A stretch of DNA of 62,846 bases, taken from assembly GCA_027064085.1 (NCBI GenBank), contig JAMOQH010000022.1, forward strand, positions 1 through 62,846. Direction: 5' to 3'. This stretch comes from a bacterium (GTDB taxonomy: Bacteria; UBP6; JAFGXH01). Positions 44,242 to 53,476 of this stretch are shown in pieces. Every line of letters starts with the position of its first letter. Position 1 is the first letter of the stretch. The notes beneath the pieces were generated by a model, which saw only the letters and a list, made by a program, of their open reading frames with translations, was not told the origin of the DNA and searched no databases. The translations under genes and the position numbers were made by a program.

Positions 44242-45249
44242 ATGTTTTTTAGTAAATTTATTGTAGTAGTTTTCTTGTTTTTATTTTCTATTTCAATATT
44301 TGGAATGGATTTTTCAGATGATGGTGGAATGAATTTTGATGATACTCCTAAAGTTCAAACTCATAAAAAAAAGAAAAGTTCTAAGAAAAAACATCATAGA
44401 AAAAAGAAAAAGAATAAAAAGAAAAAAGTTGTTAAAAAAGCTCCTGAAAAAGATACAGGAATGACATTTGGAGAAGAAACGACTACAGAAGCTAAAGAGG
44501 AAAAGAAAGAAAATTCAATAACTAAAGGCCCAAAAGAAACTAAAAGTGATTCAGGAATGAACTTTGGTGACGAAGATTCAGGAATGAACTTTGGTGACGA
44601 AGATGCAGGAATGGTTTTTGGAGATGAAGATGCTAAAGAAGATGGAAAAATTGATCAAAAAGAAATGAATTTTGATATGGCTGAAATAGAAAAAGATGTA
44701 AAATCTAAAAAAGAAGATAAAGTTAAAATAACCAAAAAAAGAAATACTTATGTTGTGAAGGGGCTTTATTTTAAACTTGCAACAGGAACAACTTATTTAC
44801 TATCTCCTAAATTAGCAGAGAAAATTGAACCTAATCAAAAATCATTGTTTGGTTTTAATACTCATTTAACTTTAGGCTATGATTTAAACACCGCTCTTTC
44901 ACTAGAAATGTATGGTGAATTTATATTTAATCAAGCTCAAATTAAAGGTAGTAGTAACATACTCTATAGTAGAGATTTCAATAGCAGAACAATAGGACTT
45001 GGAGTTAACTTTAATGTTTTAAATTCTGAAAGGACCAATTTGCATTTAAATCTACATGGAGGCTTATTAATGATTGACCCATCTTTAGGATTTGATGGCC
45101 TTAAAGTATCTGCAGGTGGATTAGTTGGATTTGAATACTATTTACTATTAAAACATTTTTCTACATCTATATTTGTATCTAGTGATTACATGACCGGATA
45201 TGACACTATGTCTATTTCACTTTCAGCAAGCTTAAAGTATTCGTTTTAA
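44242..45249 (+). CDS. Outer-membrane barrel with acidic GMxFGDE repeats, GltH-like
   Basis: A 335-residue protein with a signal peptide (FKSFIVVVFLFLFSISIFG-type core). The mature N-terminus MDFSDDGGMNFDDTPK matches that of the 36010 protein. A Lys/His-rich block, then acidic repeats DTGMTFGEE, DSGMNFGDE (twice in tandem), DAGMVFGDE, and EMNFDMAEIEKDV (141-153) follow. From about residue 170 a barrel is seen: YFKLATGTTYLLSP, NTHLTLGYDLNTALSLEMYG, RTIGLGVNFNVL, GGLVGFEYYLLL, ending LSASLKYSF. In Myxococcus GltH is an outer-membrane barrel adjacent to GltG; I infer the equivalent. AGGGG precedes the ATG; the sensor kinase starts 1 bp after its stop. Confidence 0.68.
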   Translation: MFFSKFIVVVFLFLFSISIFGMDFSDDGGMNFDDTPKVQTHKKKKSSKKKHHRKKKKNKKKKVVKKAPEKDTGMTFGEETTTEAKEEKKENSITKGPKETKSDSGMNFGDEDSGMNFGDEDAGMVFGDEDAKEDGKIDQKEMNFDMAEIEKDVKSKKEDKVKITKKRNTYVVKGLYFKLATGTTYLLSPKLAEKIEPNQKSLFGFNTHLTLGYDLNTALSLEMYGEFIFNQAQIKGSSNILYSRDFNSRTIGLGVNFNVLNSERTNLHLNLHGGLLMIDPSLGFDGLKVSAGGLVGFEYYLLLKHFSTSIFVSSDYMTGYDTMSISLSASLKYSF

Positions 45250-45250
45250 A

Positions 45251-46627
45251 ATGCTAGAAACAAAAAAAAATCAAGACATTCTAAGTTACATGATTAAAAA
45301 GTTAAACAAGATACATGAAATCCCTAATGATTTAGAACATTTTTCAAAGAATATTGATTATAAAAAATTTTCAAATAAAGAAAAAGAATTTATTGAATTA
45401 ATAAATGATAAATTTAATCTTATAAAATTTTACTATAAAATGGTTTCAAAATCAGAAGCAGAATTTAGAATTATATCAGAAAAGGCTAATGATGGCATAA
45501 TTACAATTGATGAAGATTACACTATTATTTTTATCAATAGAGCTATAGAAAATATTTTTGGATATGAAAAAGAAGAAATAATTAACACTTCATTATTAAG
45601 ATTAATCGCATTTGATAAACATATTGACTTATTAAATAATATCAAAAACTTAAAAGATGAACACGGTATAATAATAGAATCAATAGGTATAAGAAATAAC
45701 AGGAAAAAAATTCCAATTGAAGTATCATTATCTATCAATAAATATAATAACTATATTACATATACAATTATATTTAGGGATATAACAACAAGAAAAGATT
45801 TAGAAAAACAACTAAAACAGTATACCGAAAAATTAGAAGAACTTGTTGAAATAAGAACAAATGAGTTAATAGAACAAAATATTGCTCTTGATGAGGCAAA
45901 TAAGCAATTAAAAAAATTAGATGAATTAAAATCAAGTTTTCTATCTAATGTATCACATGAGTTAAGAACACCACTTACTTCAATTAAATCCTCAGCTAAA
46001 ATTATAAATAAGTATGGCTTAAAAAAGCCAACTTCAATTGATAAATTTTCTTCAATTATAATAGAAGAAGTTGATAGGTTAACAAGACTAATAAATAATG
46101 TATTAGATTTATCTAAAATTGAAGCAGGAGAAATGACATTTAATTTTAAAGAAATAAATTTTTATGATTTACTATATCATATATATGTAGTAACCTCTCC
46201 ATCTGTTTTTGAAAATAAATTAAAATTTCTCATATCAATCCCCAGAAATATACCAAATGTAGTAATTGATAAAGACTCTATTATTCAAGTAATGGTTAAT
46301 TTAATAAGTAATGCCGTAAAATTCACAAAAAATGGTTTTATTAAACTCAATATATTAATGAATGCAAGTAAAACTAAACTTAAAATATCAGTAGAAGATT
46401 CTGGAATAGGTATTATAAAAGAAGATTTAACTACCGTTTTTGATAAATTTAAACAATCAGGAGACACCTTAACAGATAAACCTAAAGGAACAGGCTTGGG
46501 TTTACCTATCTCTAAAGAAATTATACAGAAACATGGTGGTGCAATATGGGTTGAATCCGAAATAAATAAAGGAAGTAAGTTTATATTTACATTACCTATA
46601 CTAAAAAAAGAGGAAGTAAATGGATAA
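45251..46627 (+). CDS. Cytosolic PAS sensor histidine kinase
   Basis: A 458-residue protein without membrane helices. The first 70 residues are helical, a PAS domain with PAC end is at about 75-185 (NDGIITIDEDYTIIFINRAIENIFGYEKEEI, TIIFRDITTRKDLEKQ), then a coiled coil (about 185-220). HisKA has His236 in LSNVSHELRTPLTSIKSS; the ATPase has LISNAVKFTKNGF, DSGIGI and GTGLGLPISKEI. All catalytic elements are present. It follows the GltH-like barrel directly and overlaps the SpoIIE gene by 8 bp, so the three-gene signalling module is coupled to the Glt-like cluster. It could phosphorylate the lone receiver at 48178. Confidence 0.9.
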   Translation: MLETKKNQDILSYMIKKLNKIHEIPNDLEHFSKNIDYKKFSNKEKEFIELINDKFNLIKFYYKMVSKSEAEFRIISEKANDGIITIDEDYTIIFINRAIENIFGYEKEEIINTSLLRLIAFDKHIDLLNNIKNLKDEHGIIIESIGIRNNRKKIPIEVSLSINKYNNYITYTIIFRDITTRKDLEKQLKQYTEKLEELVEIRTNELIEQNIALDEANKQLKKLDELKSSFLSNVSHELRTPLTSIKSSAKIINKYGLKKPTSIDKFSSIIIEEVDRLTRLINNVLDLSKIEAGEMTFNFKEINFYDLLYHIYVVTSPSVFENKLKFLISIPRNIPNVVIDKDSIIQVMVNLISNAVKFTKNGFIKLNILMNASKTKLKISVEDSGIGIIKEDLTTVFDKFKQSGDTLTDKPKGTGLGLPISKEIIQKHGGAIWVESEINKGSKFIFTLPILKKEEVNG

Positions 46628-48188
46628 AAATAAAATTCTAAAATATTTATTTAAAAGACGAGAAGTGATAAAACTATTTAAATTTTTCGAAAACACAGGA
46701 TTTAATATATATATATATCATGATAATAGTTCTTTATATGGAGAAAACCTAACTGCATATCAATTAAAGAAAGATATAATATTAATTGAAGACTTAAAAA
46801 TTACAATTAAAATTTCCTCTAAAACAAAAGAATATGAATCCTATACATCGGAAGTTTTAAAAGTTATTATTTCAACATTAAAAGTATCTGACAACTTACT
46901 AGATATTATTCAAACAATTGCAAGACAATGGAAAATTATAAACTTTCATTCAAAAATAACAGATAGCTTAAATTTTTTATCATCACTAGAAAAAACATGT
47001 AGTTTACTATTAGAACATCTACTTTCAATAATCACAGTAACAAGAGCATCTATATTAGTTAATAAAAACAACAACTTTGTTATTTCTGCTAGTATTGGTT
47101 TGCCTGATAGAATTAAAAATCTAAAATACTTAGAAATTTCTGGAATTTCAGGTTGGGTATTTAATAACAATAGAGTTTTAATTGTTAACTCAGATAATGA
47201 TTTACCTGATGAACTAAAAAGTATATTGATAACTAAAGCAGAAAAGAATCATTCTTTTAAAAAAGAATTTATTTCTGAACCAATAATGATCATTCCATTA
47301 GAGATAGATGATGAAGTTATGGGTGTTTTAAATTTAACAGATAAAGTTGACCATACTCCTTTTAACTCTGAAGACATTAAAATAATTTTATCAATATCAA
47401 AAGAAATATCAATGTTTATTAAATCTATTAAATTAATTGATGAAATTAAAAAAGGAGAGCAATTAAAAAAAGAGTTATCTTTAGCTGCAAAAATCCAAAC
47501 GGATACCCTACCTCAAGAATTTCCAGAAATAGATCATATTGACTTTTATGGAAAGAATATAGCTCCAAACAAAGTTGGGGGAGATTATTTTGGATATTTT
47601 TTAGAGAAAAATAAATTTTTATACTTAGTAATAGCTGATATATCAGGACATAATTTTAGTTCTGCATTACTTGTTAATAATTTTAGATCTTACCTAAAAG
47701 CATTTTTCAAATCAAAACAAGAATTGAAGGACTTAGTTGAAGAAGTAAACCGTTTTATTTGTCAGGAAGTTGGAGATAGTGGGCGATTTATAACGTCTAC
47801 AATAGTTAAAATTAATCTTGACTCCGGTGACATATCATATGTAAATTCTGGTCACAATCCTCCTTTTATAATAAGAGATAATGACAAAATCAGTTATTTA
47901 AAAGTTGGAGGTATGCCTTTAGGATTCTTTGAAGACTTAGAATATAAAGAATTTAATGATAAATTAAATAATAATGATTTATTAATTCTTTTTACTGATG
48001 GTTTTGAAGAAGCTGAAAGCCCTGATAAAGAATTTTTGGGTAAAGAAAACTTTATTAGCATCTGTAAAAATTATAAAACATTAAAAGTAAAGAACTTGAT
48101 AGACAATATCTTTGAAGATGTTAAAGTTTTTACAAACAATAAAATAGAAGATGATTGGACTGCAGTGGGGTTAAGATATGTTAAATGA
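46620..48188 (+). CDS. GAF-SpoIIE (RsbU-type) Ser/Thr phosphatase
   Basis: A 522-residue cytosolic protein. A GAF domain lies at about 120-275 (SLLLEHLLSIITVTRASILV, GISGWVFNNNRVLIV, MIIPLEIDDEVMGVLNLTDK). The PP2C/SpoIIE domain (about 300-522) has AAKIQTDTLPQEFPEIDHID, KVGGDYFGYF, LVIADISGHNFSSALLVNN, YVNSGHNPPFI, LLILFTDGFEEAESP and DDWTAVGLRY, so the metal-binding Asp set is in place. Such enzymes dephosphorylate anti-sigma antagonists or other switch proteins; no STAS or anti-sigma gene is in the window. Starts 8 bp inside the kinase gene and overlaps the receiver gene by 11 bp. Confidence 0.9.
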   Translation: MDKNKILKYLFKRREVIKLFKFFENTGFNIYIYHDNSSLYGENLTAYQLKKDIILIEDLKITIKISSKTKEYESYTSEVLKVIISTLKVSDNLLDIIQTIARQWKIINFHSKITDSLNFLSSLEKTCSLLLEHLLSIITVTRASILVNKNNNFVISASIGLPDRIKNLKYLEISGISGWVFNNNRVLIVNSDNDLPDELKSILITKAEKNHSFKKEFISEPIMIIPLEIDDEVMGVLNLTDKVDHTPFNSEDIKIILSISKEISMFIKSIKLIDEIKKGEQLKKELSLAAKIQTDTLPQEFPEIDHIDFYGKNIAPNKVGGDYFGYFLEKNKFLYLVIADISGHNFSSALLVNNFRSYLKAFFKSKQELKDLVEEVNRFICQEVGDSGRFITSTIVKINLDSGDISYVNSGHNPPFIIRDNDKISYLKVGGMPLGFFEDLEYKEFNDKLNNNDLLILFTDGFEEAESPDKEFLGKENFISICKNYKTLKVKNLIDNIFEDVKVFTNNKIEDDWTAVGLRYVK

Positions 48189-48543
48189 TTTAATTTTAGT
48201 TGTTGATGATGAAGCAAATATAAGAGAAACTATAGCTTTTATATTAGAAATGGAAGGATATGATGTTATTTTAGCATCTAATGGAGAGGAAGCACTAGAG
48301 CAATTAAATAAATATAAGCCTAAGTTTATGATATTAGATGTTATGATGCCTAAAAAAAATGGTTATGAAGTTGCTAAAGATATTAGAAAAGATGATAACT
48401 TTAAAGACTTATATATATTAATATTAACAGCTAAGGGGCAATCAGTAGATGAAGATGATGCCCTTGATGCAGGAGCAAATAATTATATGACAAAACCATT
48501 TGATGATGATAAAATCTTAAAAATTATTAGCGAGAATTTTTAA
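48178..48543 (+). CDS. Single-domain response regulator
   Basis: A 121-residue CheY-like receiver: LILVVDDEANIRE (acidic pair), phosphoacceptor Asp54 in FMILDVMMPKKNGYEV, ILILTAKG (Thr) and NYMTKPF (Lys). There is no output domain. It overlaps the SpoIIE gene by 11 bp and the next gene by 1 bp. The adjacent PAS kinase is the obvious partner; the phosphorylated receiver may act on the phosphatase or on a Glt component by binding. Confidence 0.92.
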   Translation: MLNDLILVVDDEANIRETIAFILEMEGYDVILASNGEEALEQLNKYKPKFMILDVMMPKKNGYEVAKDIRKDDNFKDLYILILTAKGQSVDEDDALDAGANNYMTKPFDDDKILKIISENF

Positions 48544-49136
48544 TGATGGTTTTACTCGTAATTGCTCTAATTATTGTAGCAATTCTTATTTCAAATTTTA
48601 TTGTAAAAATAAAAGAATCTGACAAAAAGGAAGTTGAAGAAAAAAAAATAATGAAATTAAAAGATTTTTTAGCTGTTGTTAGAGATTTAGACCCTGAGGT
48701 AGAATTAGATTTTTTACTTGAATACTGGTTTAATTCATCTTTAGATAAAGAAAATAAAGAAAAAATAGAAATTCGCCTTATCGCTTATGCAACAAATCAC
48801 TCTTATTATATATTAAAAAAAATAATTGAATACGAAAAAACAAGACATGAAAACTTAGATAAAATAAAGTACCTAGAAAATTTAATATTAGAAAATGGTT
48901 TTCCTTCAATAACTGGTTTGAGTGAAATTTATATTGAGTACATAGAGGTTATGGAAATAAGGAACTATATACTTAGTCTTGTTATTAAATTCAAAAAAAT
49001 AAATATATTAAAATTCATAGAATTTGTAGAATCTGATATAATGGAAAATGAGATAGCTATTTTTTCTAAAGATAAAAACACCTTATTAAAGATTTTGGAA
49101 AACAATGAACAAAACAATAAAAATACAGAAAAATAA
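48543..49136 (+). CDS. Unknown single-helix membrane protein
   Basis: A 197-residue protein not recognised. One N-terminal membrane helix (MVLLVIALIIVAILISNFIV) is followed by a charged segment and a cytoplasmic, mostly helical domain (KDFLAVVRDLDPEVELDFLLEYWF, IEIRLIAYATNHSYYILKKII, LVIKFKKINILKFIEFVE) reminiscent of helical-repeat adaptors but without a named motif. ATG 48543 shares one base with the receiver stop; a second ATG is 3 bp later. Its position as the fourth gene of the kinase-phosphatase-receiver module suggests that it anchors or reads out that module. murB overlaps its last 32 bp. Confidence 0.55.
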   Translation: MMVLLVIALIIVAILISNFIVKIKESDKKEVEEKKIMKLKDFLAVVRDLDPEVELDFLLEYWFNSSLDKENKEKIEIRLIAYATNHSYYILKKIIEYEKTRHENLDKIKYLENLILENGFPSITGLSEIYIEYIEVMEIRNYILSLVIKFKKINILKFIEFVESDIMENEIAIFSKDKNTLLKILENNEQNNKNTEK

Positions 49137-50124
49137 ATCATTAAAACAAATAAATGCATTTAAACTAGATGTTTTTGCATCTGAATTTATTGAATTAAAA
49201 ACAATGAATGATTTTCATGAAAATATTGAGTATATTTCTAAAAAAGATAAAAAAATGATTATTGGAGATGCAACAAATATATTATTTTTAAATGATTTTG
49301 ATGGTTTAATTGTTAAAAACTCTATAAAAGGAATTGAAAAGCTCCCCAACTCTTCTCCCTTATTAATAAAAGCTTATTCTGGAGAAATTTGGAATGACTT
49401 TGTTCATTTTTCTGTAAATAATGATTTAGGTGGAGGCATAGAAAATTTAGTTAAAATTCCAGGAAGAGTAGGAAGTGGAATAGTTCAAAATATTGGTGCC
49501 TATGGTGTTGAGATTAAAGATTTATTAGTTAGTGTGGAAGCTTATAGCTTTGAAAATAATAAAATTATCACTTTTAAAAAAGAAGAATTAAATTTTGAAT
49601 ATAGAAATAGCTTTTTTAAGAAAAATAATGGAAAGTATTTTATTATTTCTGCAATCTTTCAACTTCAAAATAAACCTAAAAGTTTTATTTTGGATTATGG
49701 TAATATAAAAAATAACTTAAAAAATATTGATAAATTAACTCCATTAATAATAGCAAATACTATAAGTAAAATAAGGGAAAATAAGTTACCAGATTATAAA
49801 GTTATAGGAAATTGTGGGAGTTTTTTTAAAAATCCTATAATAAATTACTCTCTTTTTAATTTATTAAAAAGTAAATATAAAAATATACCATCATACCCTA
49901 TAAATGAAAACTTAGTCAAAATACCTGCTGCATGGCTAATTGAAAATTCAGGATTTAAAGGCTATGAAATTGGAGGTGCTTCTGTTTATGATAAACACTC
50001 TCTTATAATAATTAATAAAAATAATGCTACACCAAATGATATAAAATCTCTTTCAGAGCAAATAATAACTAAAGTTTTTAAAGACTTTAATGTAAAATTA
50101 CAAACTGAAGTGATTTTTGTATAA
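49105..50124 (+). CDS. murB: UDP-N-acetylenolpyruvoylglucosamine reductase
   Basis: A 339-residue cytosolic FAD enzyme of the long MurB type (E. coli-like, about 340). The FAD-binding part has IIGDATNILFLNDFDGLIV, GGGIENLVKIPGRVGSGIVQNIGAYGVEI; the catalytic region has YRNSFFK, the proton-donor Ser in GNCGSFFKNP, AAWLIENSGFKGYEIGGASV and Glu near the end (LQTEVIFV). It makes UDP-MurNAc for peptidoglycan. The start at 49105 lies 32 bp inside the upstream gene in a different frame, an unusually long overlap; a start after the stop of that gene would lose part of the conserved N-terminal strand. It converges on the metallophosphoesterase gene with no gap. Confidence 0.92.
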   Translation: MNKTIKIQKNKSLKQINAFKLDVFASEFIELKTMNDFHENIEYISKKDKKMIIGDATNILFLNDFDGLIVKNSIKGIEKLPNSSPLLIKAYSGEIWNDFVHFSVNNDLGGGIENLVKIPGRVGSGIVQNIGAYGVEIKDLLVSVEAYSFENNKIITFKKEELNFEYRNSFFKKNNGKYFIISAIFQLQNKPKSFILDYGNIKNNLKNIDKLTPLIIANTISKIRENKLPDYKVIGNCGSFFKNPIINYSLFNLLKSKYKNIPSYPINENLVKIPAAWLIENSGFKGYEIGGASVYDKHSLIIINKNNATPNDIKSLSEQIITKVFKDFNVKLQTEVIFV

Positions 50125-51345
50125 TTACTCATCTCTTTTAAGGGTAATAATTGGTATTTCTGTAGGACAATTAACTCTAAATGGAAACCAATGCCCTGCA
50201 CCTGATGTTGTATAAAGAACAGTTTCATTTATTTGATATTTACCCCATAAAAAGTGTTTAGGATAAAAAGATTCAAATAAACTTTTACCATTAAATCCAA
50301 CTTGCCCTCCATGAGTATGACCTGAAAGTATTAAATCTATATTATATTTATCAGAAATAGATAAAATTTGTGGTCTATGGCTTAAAATTATTTTAAACCC
50401 TTCATCTTTATAGCTTTTTAATGCAGTTTTTAATGAATTTTCCAAAAATGGCTTAATATCTCCTTTTATTTTTTGAGATTCATCTATTCTATATGGATCA
50501 TCAATTCCAGCTATAAATATCTTTTCTCCACTGTTTTCTATACTTAATCCTTGATTTATTAAAAGAGGTAATTTATGATTTTTAAATGCTTTGATAACTG
50601 GCTTAATACCTCTATAATATTCATGATTACCTGCTGATGCAAATATGCCATATTTAGTTTTTACTCTTTTCACAAGTTCAATTGCCTCGTCTAAAAGAAC
50701 ATAATCATCAACAAAATCACCAGTAATTAATAATAAATCTACATTAATTTTATTTAAGTCATCAACTATAGTTTTTAAATCATCAAGCCTTACAAAAAAA
50801 CTTAAATGTAAATCAGATATTTGAGCAATTTTTAGATTATTAAAGTTTTGAGGTAAATTTTTTAAATGAAAAGTCATTTTTTTTAATCTAGTAGATGAAA
50901 ACCCTTCATATAAGCCTACTGACGATATAGTTAATGGAATAACAGGAACAATTAAAATACTTTTTTTAATAAAATCTCTTCTCGTTATAGTATTTTTTCT
51001 ATTTTTATCATTAACTAATGATTTTTTAGCTTTAAAGTTATTAAAAAAAACTTTTAAATAAAAGAAAATTACAATAAAAGAACCTAAAAATGATAAATTA
51101 GATAAAATTAGTATCATATTTAAAACAGCAGTTGGCTTTAAAAGCCATTCTATTTTAAATGATACTCCAATTGTTATTCCTAAAATATCTAAAATAATAG
51201 TTATAAAAAATAAAATAAAATATTTTTTTAAACGAATAAACCTTTTATCAAAGAATCTAAGTATTTTCTTCAATAAAAATAAATTTAAATAAAAAATAGG
51301 AACTAAAATAAGGGTATAAGAAATAATTGGTAAAAATTTTCTCAT
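50125..51345 (-). CDS. Membrane metallophosphoesterase (YkuE/YaeI-like)
   Basis: A 406-residue protein. Three to four membrane helices are in the first 110 residues (ISYTLILVPIFYLNLFLL, YFILFFITIILDILGITI, ILILSNLSFLGSFIVIFFYL) and a further hydrophobic stretch (KKSILIVPVIPLTISSVGLYEG) resembles a Tat-less anchor. The metallophosphoesterase domain (about 160-406) has IAQISDLHLS, LLLITGDFVDD, FASAGNHEYY, IILSHRPQ and LILSGHTHGGQVG, the complete metal ligand set. Members hydrolyse phospholipid-linked pyrophosphates or UDP-sugar substrates; the specificity here is unknown. It lies 19 bp after tpiA. Confidence 0.88.
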   Translation of the reverse strand: MRKFLPIISYTLILVPIFYLNLFLLKKILRFFDKRFIRLKKYFILFFITIILDILGITIGVSFKIEWLLKPTAVLNMILILSNLSFLGSFIVIFFYLKVFFNNFKAKKSLVNDKNRKNTITRRDFIKKSILIVPVIPLTISSVGLYEGFSSTRLKKMTFHLKNLPQNFNNLKIAQISDLHLSFFVRLDDLKTIVDDLNKINVDLLLITGDFVDDYVLLDEAIELVKRVKTKYGIFASAGNHEYYRGIKPVIKAFKNHKLPLLINQGLSIENSGEKIFIAGIDDPYRIDESQKIKGDIKPFLENSLKTALKSYKDEGFKIILSHRPQILSISDKYNIDLILSGHTHGGQVGFNGKSLFESFYPKHFLWGKYQINETVLYTTSGAGHWFPFRVNCPTEIPIITLKRDE

Positions 51346-51364
51346 AAAGAATAAAGTTTAAATC

Positions 51365-52117
51365 TTATTTGAATTTTACAATTTGAATAAAAGATTCTGG
51401 TTTTAAACTTGCTCCACCAACTAATGCTCCATCTATATCATCTTGAGCCATTAATTCTTTAACATTTGCAGGCTTTACGCTTCCACCATATAAAACTCTT
51501 GTGCTTTGAGCAACTTCTTCATTAAATAAACTATTTAATATCTTTCTTATTTCAGCATGAACTTCTTGTGCTTGCTGTGAACTTGCTGTTACACCTGTTC
51601 CTATTGCCCAAATTGGCTCATAAGCTATAGCTATATCTTTCATCATCTCTATAGTAATATCTTTGAGACCTTCTGTAATTTGACTAGTAACCTTTTGTAT
51701 TGTTTTATTTTCCTCTCTTTCAGATAGTGTTTCACCTATACAAAAAATTACTTTTACTCCATTTTTTAAAGCATTATGTAGTCTTTTATTAACTGTTTCA
51801 TTAGTTTCACAAAACATTTGCCTTCTTTCTGAATGCCCTAAAACAGTATAATTAACGCCCATATTTTTTAAGGTTACAGCTGATGTTTCACCTGTAAATG
51901 CTCCATTATCTGCCCAGTGAACATTTTCTGCAGAAAGATTGATATTTGTGCCTTTTACTATATTAACTAAAGGGTAAAGTAAAATATTTGGTGTTGCAAC
52001 TACAATTTCCACATCTTTAACATCTGCAGTAAGCTTTTTAAATTCATTAAAGTAATTAATAGCTTCTGTTACAGTTTTATTCATTTTAAAGTTTGCTGCA
52101 ATTAATGGTGTTCTCAT
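51365..52117 (-). CDS. tpiA: Triosephosphate isomerase
   Basis: A 250-residue TIM of standard length. Conserved elements: IAANFKMNKT (Asn, Lys), LGHSERRQMF (His), the loop AYEPIWAIGTGVTAS (Glu), LYGGSVKPANV and DGALVGGASL. It interconverts dihydroxyacetone phosphate and glyceraldehyde-3-phosphate. TAGGAG precedes the ATG. It is 150 bp behind pgk on the same strand, so it may have its own promoter there (52118-52267 is AT-rich, with no clear consensus pair found by eye). Confidence 0.97.
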   Translation of the reverse strand: MRTPLIAANFKMNKTVTEAINYFNEFKKLTADVKDVEIVVATPNILLYPLVNIVKGTNINLSAENVHWADNGAFTGETSAVTLKNMGVNYTVLGHSERRQMFCETNETVNKRLHNALKNGVKVIFCIGETLSEREENKTIQKVTSQITEGLKDITIEMMKDIAIAYEPIWAIGTGVTASSQQAQEVHAEIRKILNSLFNEEVAQSTRVLYGGSVKPANVKELMAQDDIDGALVGGASLKPESFIQIVKFK

Positions 52118-52267
52118 TTTATTCTCCTAAAATAACAATAAATAAACTTACTATAAACTGAAAAATATAGCAATCTTTTTATCATCTTTAATTATAATAT
52201 ATTCAATAAGTAATCATTATTTTTTTAGTAGGTCTTTTAGAGGGATTAAATAATAAAATTATAACGA

Positions 52268-53464
52268 TTAACTTTTTAATGCCATTAATGCAGGCAAATC
52301 TTTACCTTCAATATATTCTAAACTCGCACCACCACCTGTTGAAACATGTGAAATTTTATCTTCAAGTTTTAAATATTTAATAGCAGCAACACTATCTCCA
52401 CCACCTACAACAGAGTAAGATTCAGACTTAGTTACTGCAACTGCAACTGCAAGAGTACCTTTTGCAAAGTTTTCAAACTCAAAAACTCCCATAGGTCCAT
52501 TCCAAAAAATAGTTTTTGCATACAATACTATCTTTCTATAATTCTCCCTTGTTTCTTCACCTATATCAAGAGCCATTTTATCAGCAGGGAAGTTTTCTGG
52601 TTTATAATTTGCAAAATCTGTATCATTTTTAAATTCACTTGCTCCAACAAAGTCAACAGGAAGATTTAGAGTAACCCCCTTTCTTTCTGCTTTTTCTATA
52701 ATTTGCTTTGCAACTTCAACAGCATCATCTTCTACTAAAGATTTACCCATATTATAGCCCTTAGCAACCATAAAAGTATTAGCCATTGCCCCACCAATTA
52801 TAATAGAATCAACTTTATCCATTAAGTTCGTAATAACACCAATTTTATCACTTACTTTAGCTCCACCTAAAATCGCAACAAAAGGAGCTTCAGGAGCTTC
52901 CAGCATCTGATTAAATTTTTCTAATTCTTTTTTGATTAATAATCCTGCACATTTTTCTTTGATTTCGTGTGCCAATGCTTCTGTAGAAACTTGAGCTCTA
53001 TGAGCAGTACCAAATGCATCATTTACATAAACATCAAAACTTTTTGCTAATCTTGTAGCAAAAAGTTTATCATTTTTCTTTTCAAATGGAGAAAATCTTA
53101 AATTTTCAAGTAAAACAACTTGTCCATCATTTAAATTATCCATTAATTTAGTTAGCCCCTCACTATCGGGGCTGTCAGTTAAAATAACTTCTTTTTTTAA
53201 TGCTGGAACTAAATACTCTCCTATAGCCTTCATTGATAATGCAGGAACAACTTTACCTTTTGGACGGCCTAAATGCGAAGCAAGTGCAACTTTAGCTCCT
53301 TGTTCTAATGCATATAAAATTGTTGGAAGAGCAGCTTCTATTCTTGTTGCATCAGTGATTTTTCCATCTTTTAAAGGAACATTGAAATCACATCTGATAA
53401 AAACTCTTTTATTCCTTAAGTCTACTTCATCTATAAATTTTATTTCATCTAATTTTGTTACCAT
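52268..53464 (-). CDS. pgk: Phosphoglycerate kinase
   Basis: A 398-residue kinase of standard length. [19 protein letters not shown], the substrate loop [59 protein letters not shown], and the nucleotide end [12 protein letters not shown] with [14 protein letters not shown] and [16 protein letters not shown] are all present. It sits between the serA-type gene (12 bp gap) and tpiA; no gap (GAPDH) gene is in the window. AGAGGAG precedes the ATG. Confidence 0.97.
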   Translation of the reverse strand: MVTKLDEIKFIDEVDLRNKRVFIRCDFNVPLKDGKITDATRIEAALPTILYALEQGAKVALASHLGRPKGKVVPALSMKAIGEYLVPALKKEVILTDSPDSEGLTKLMDNLNDGQVVLLENLRFSPFEKKNDKLFATRLAKSFDVYVNDAFGTAHRAQVSTEALAHEIKEKCAGLLIKKELEKFNQMLEAPEAPFVAILGGAKVSDKIGVITNLMDKVDSIIIGGAMANTFMVAKGYNMGKSLVEDDAVEVAKQIIEKAERKGVTLNLPVDFVGASEFKNDTDFANYKPENFPADKMALDIGEETRENYRKIVLYAKTIFWNGPMGVFEFENFAKGTLAVAVAVTKSESYSVVGGGDSVAAIKYLKLEDKISHVSTGGGASLEYIEGKDLPALMALKS

Positions 53465-53476
53465 TATGTACTCCTC

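Noticed and set aside
52118-52267. Riboswitch or small gene between pgk and tpiA
   Set aside because: Pure AT-rich sequence with no stable stems and no frame with a ribosome-binding site.
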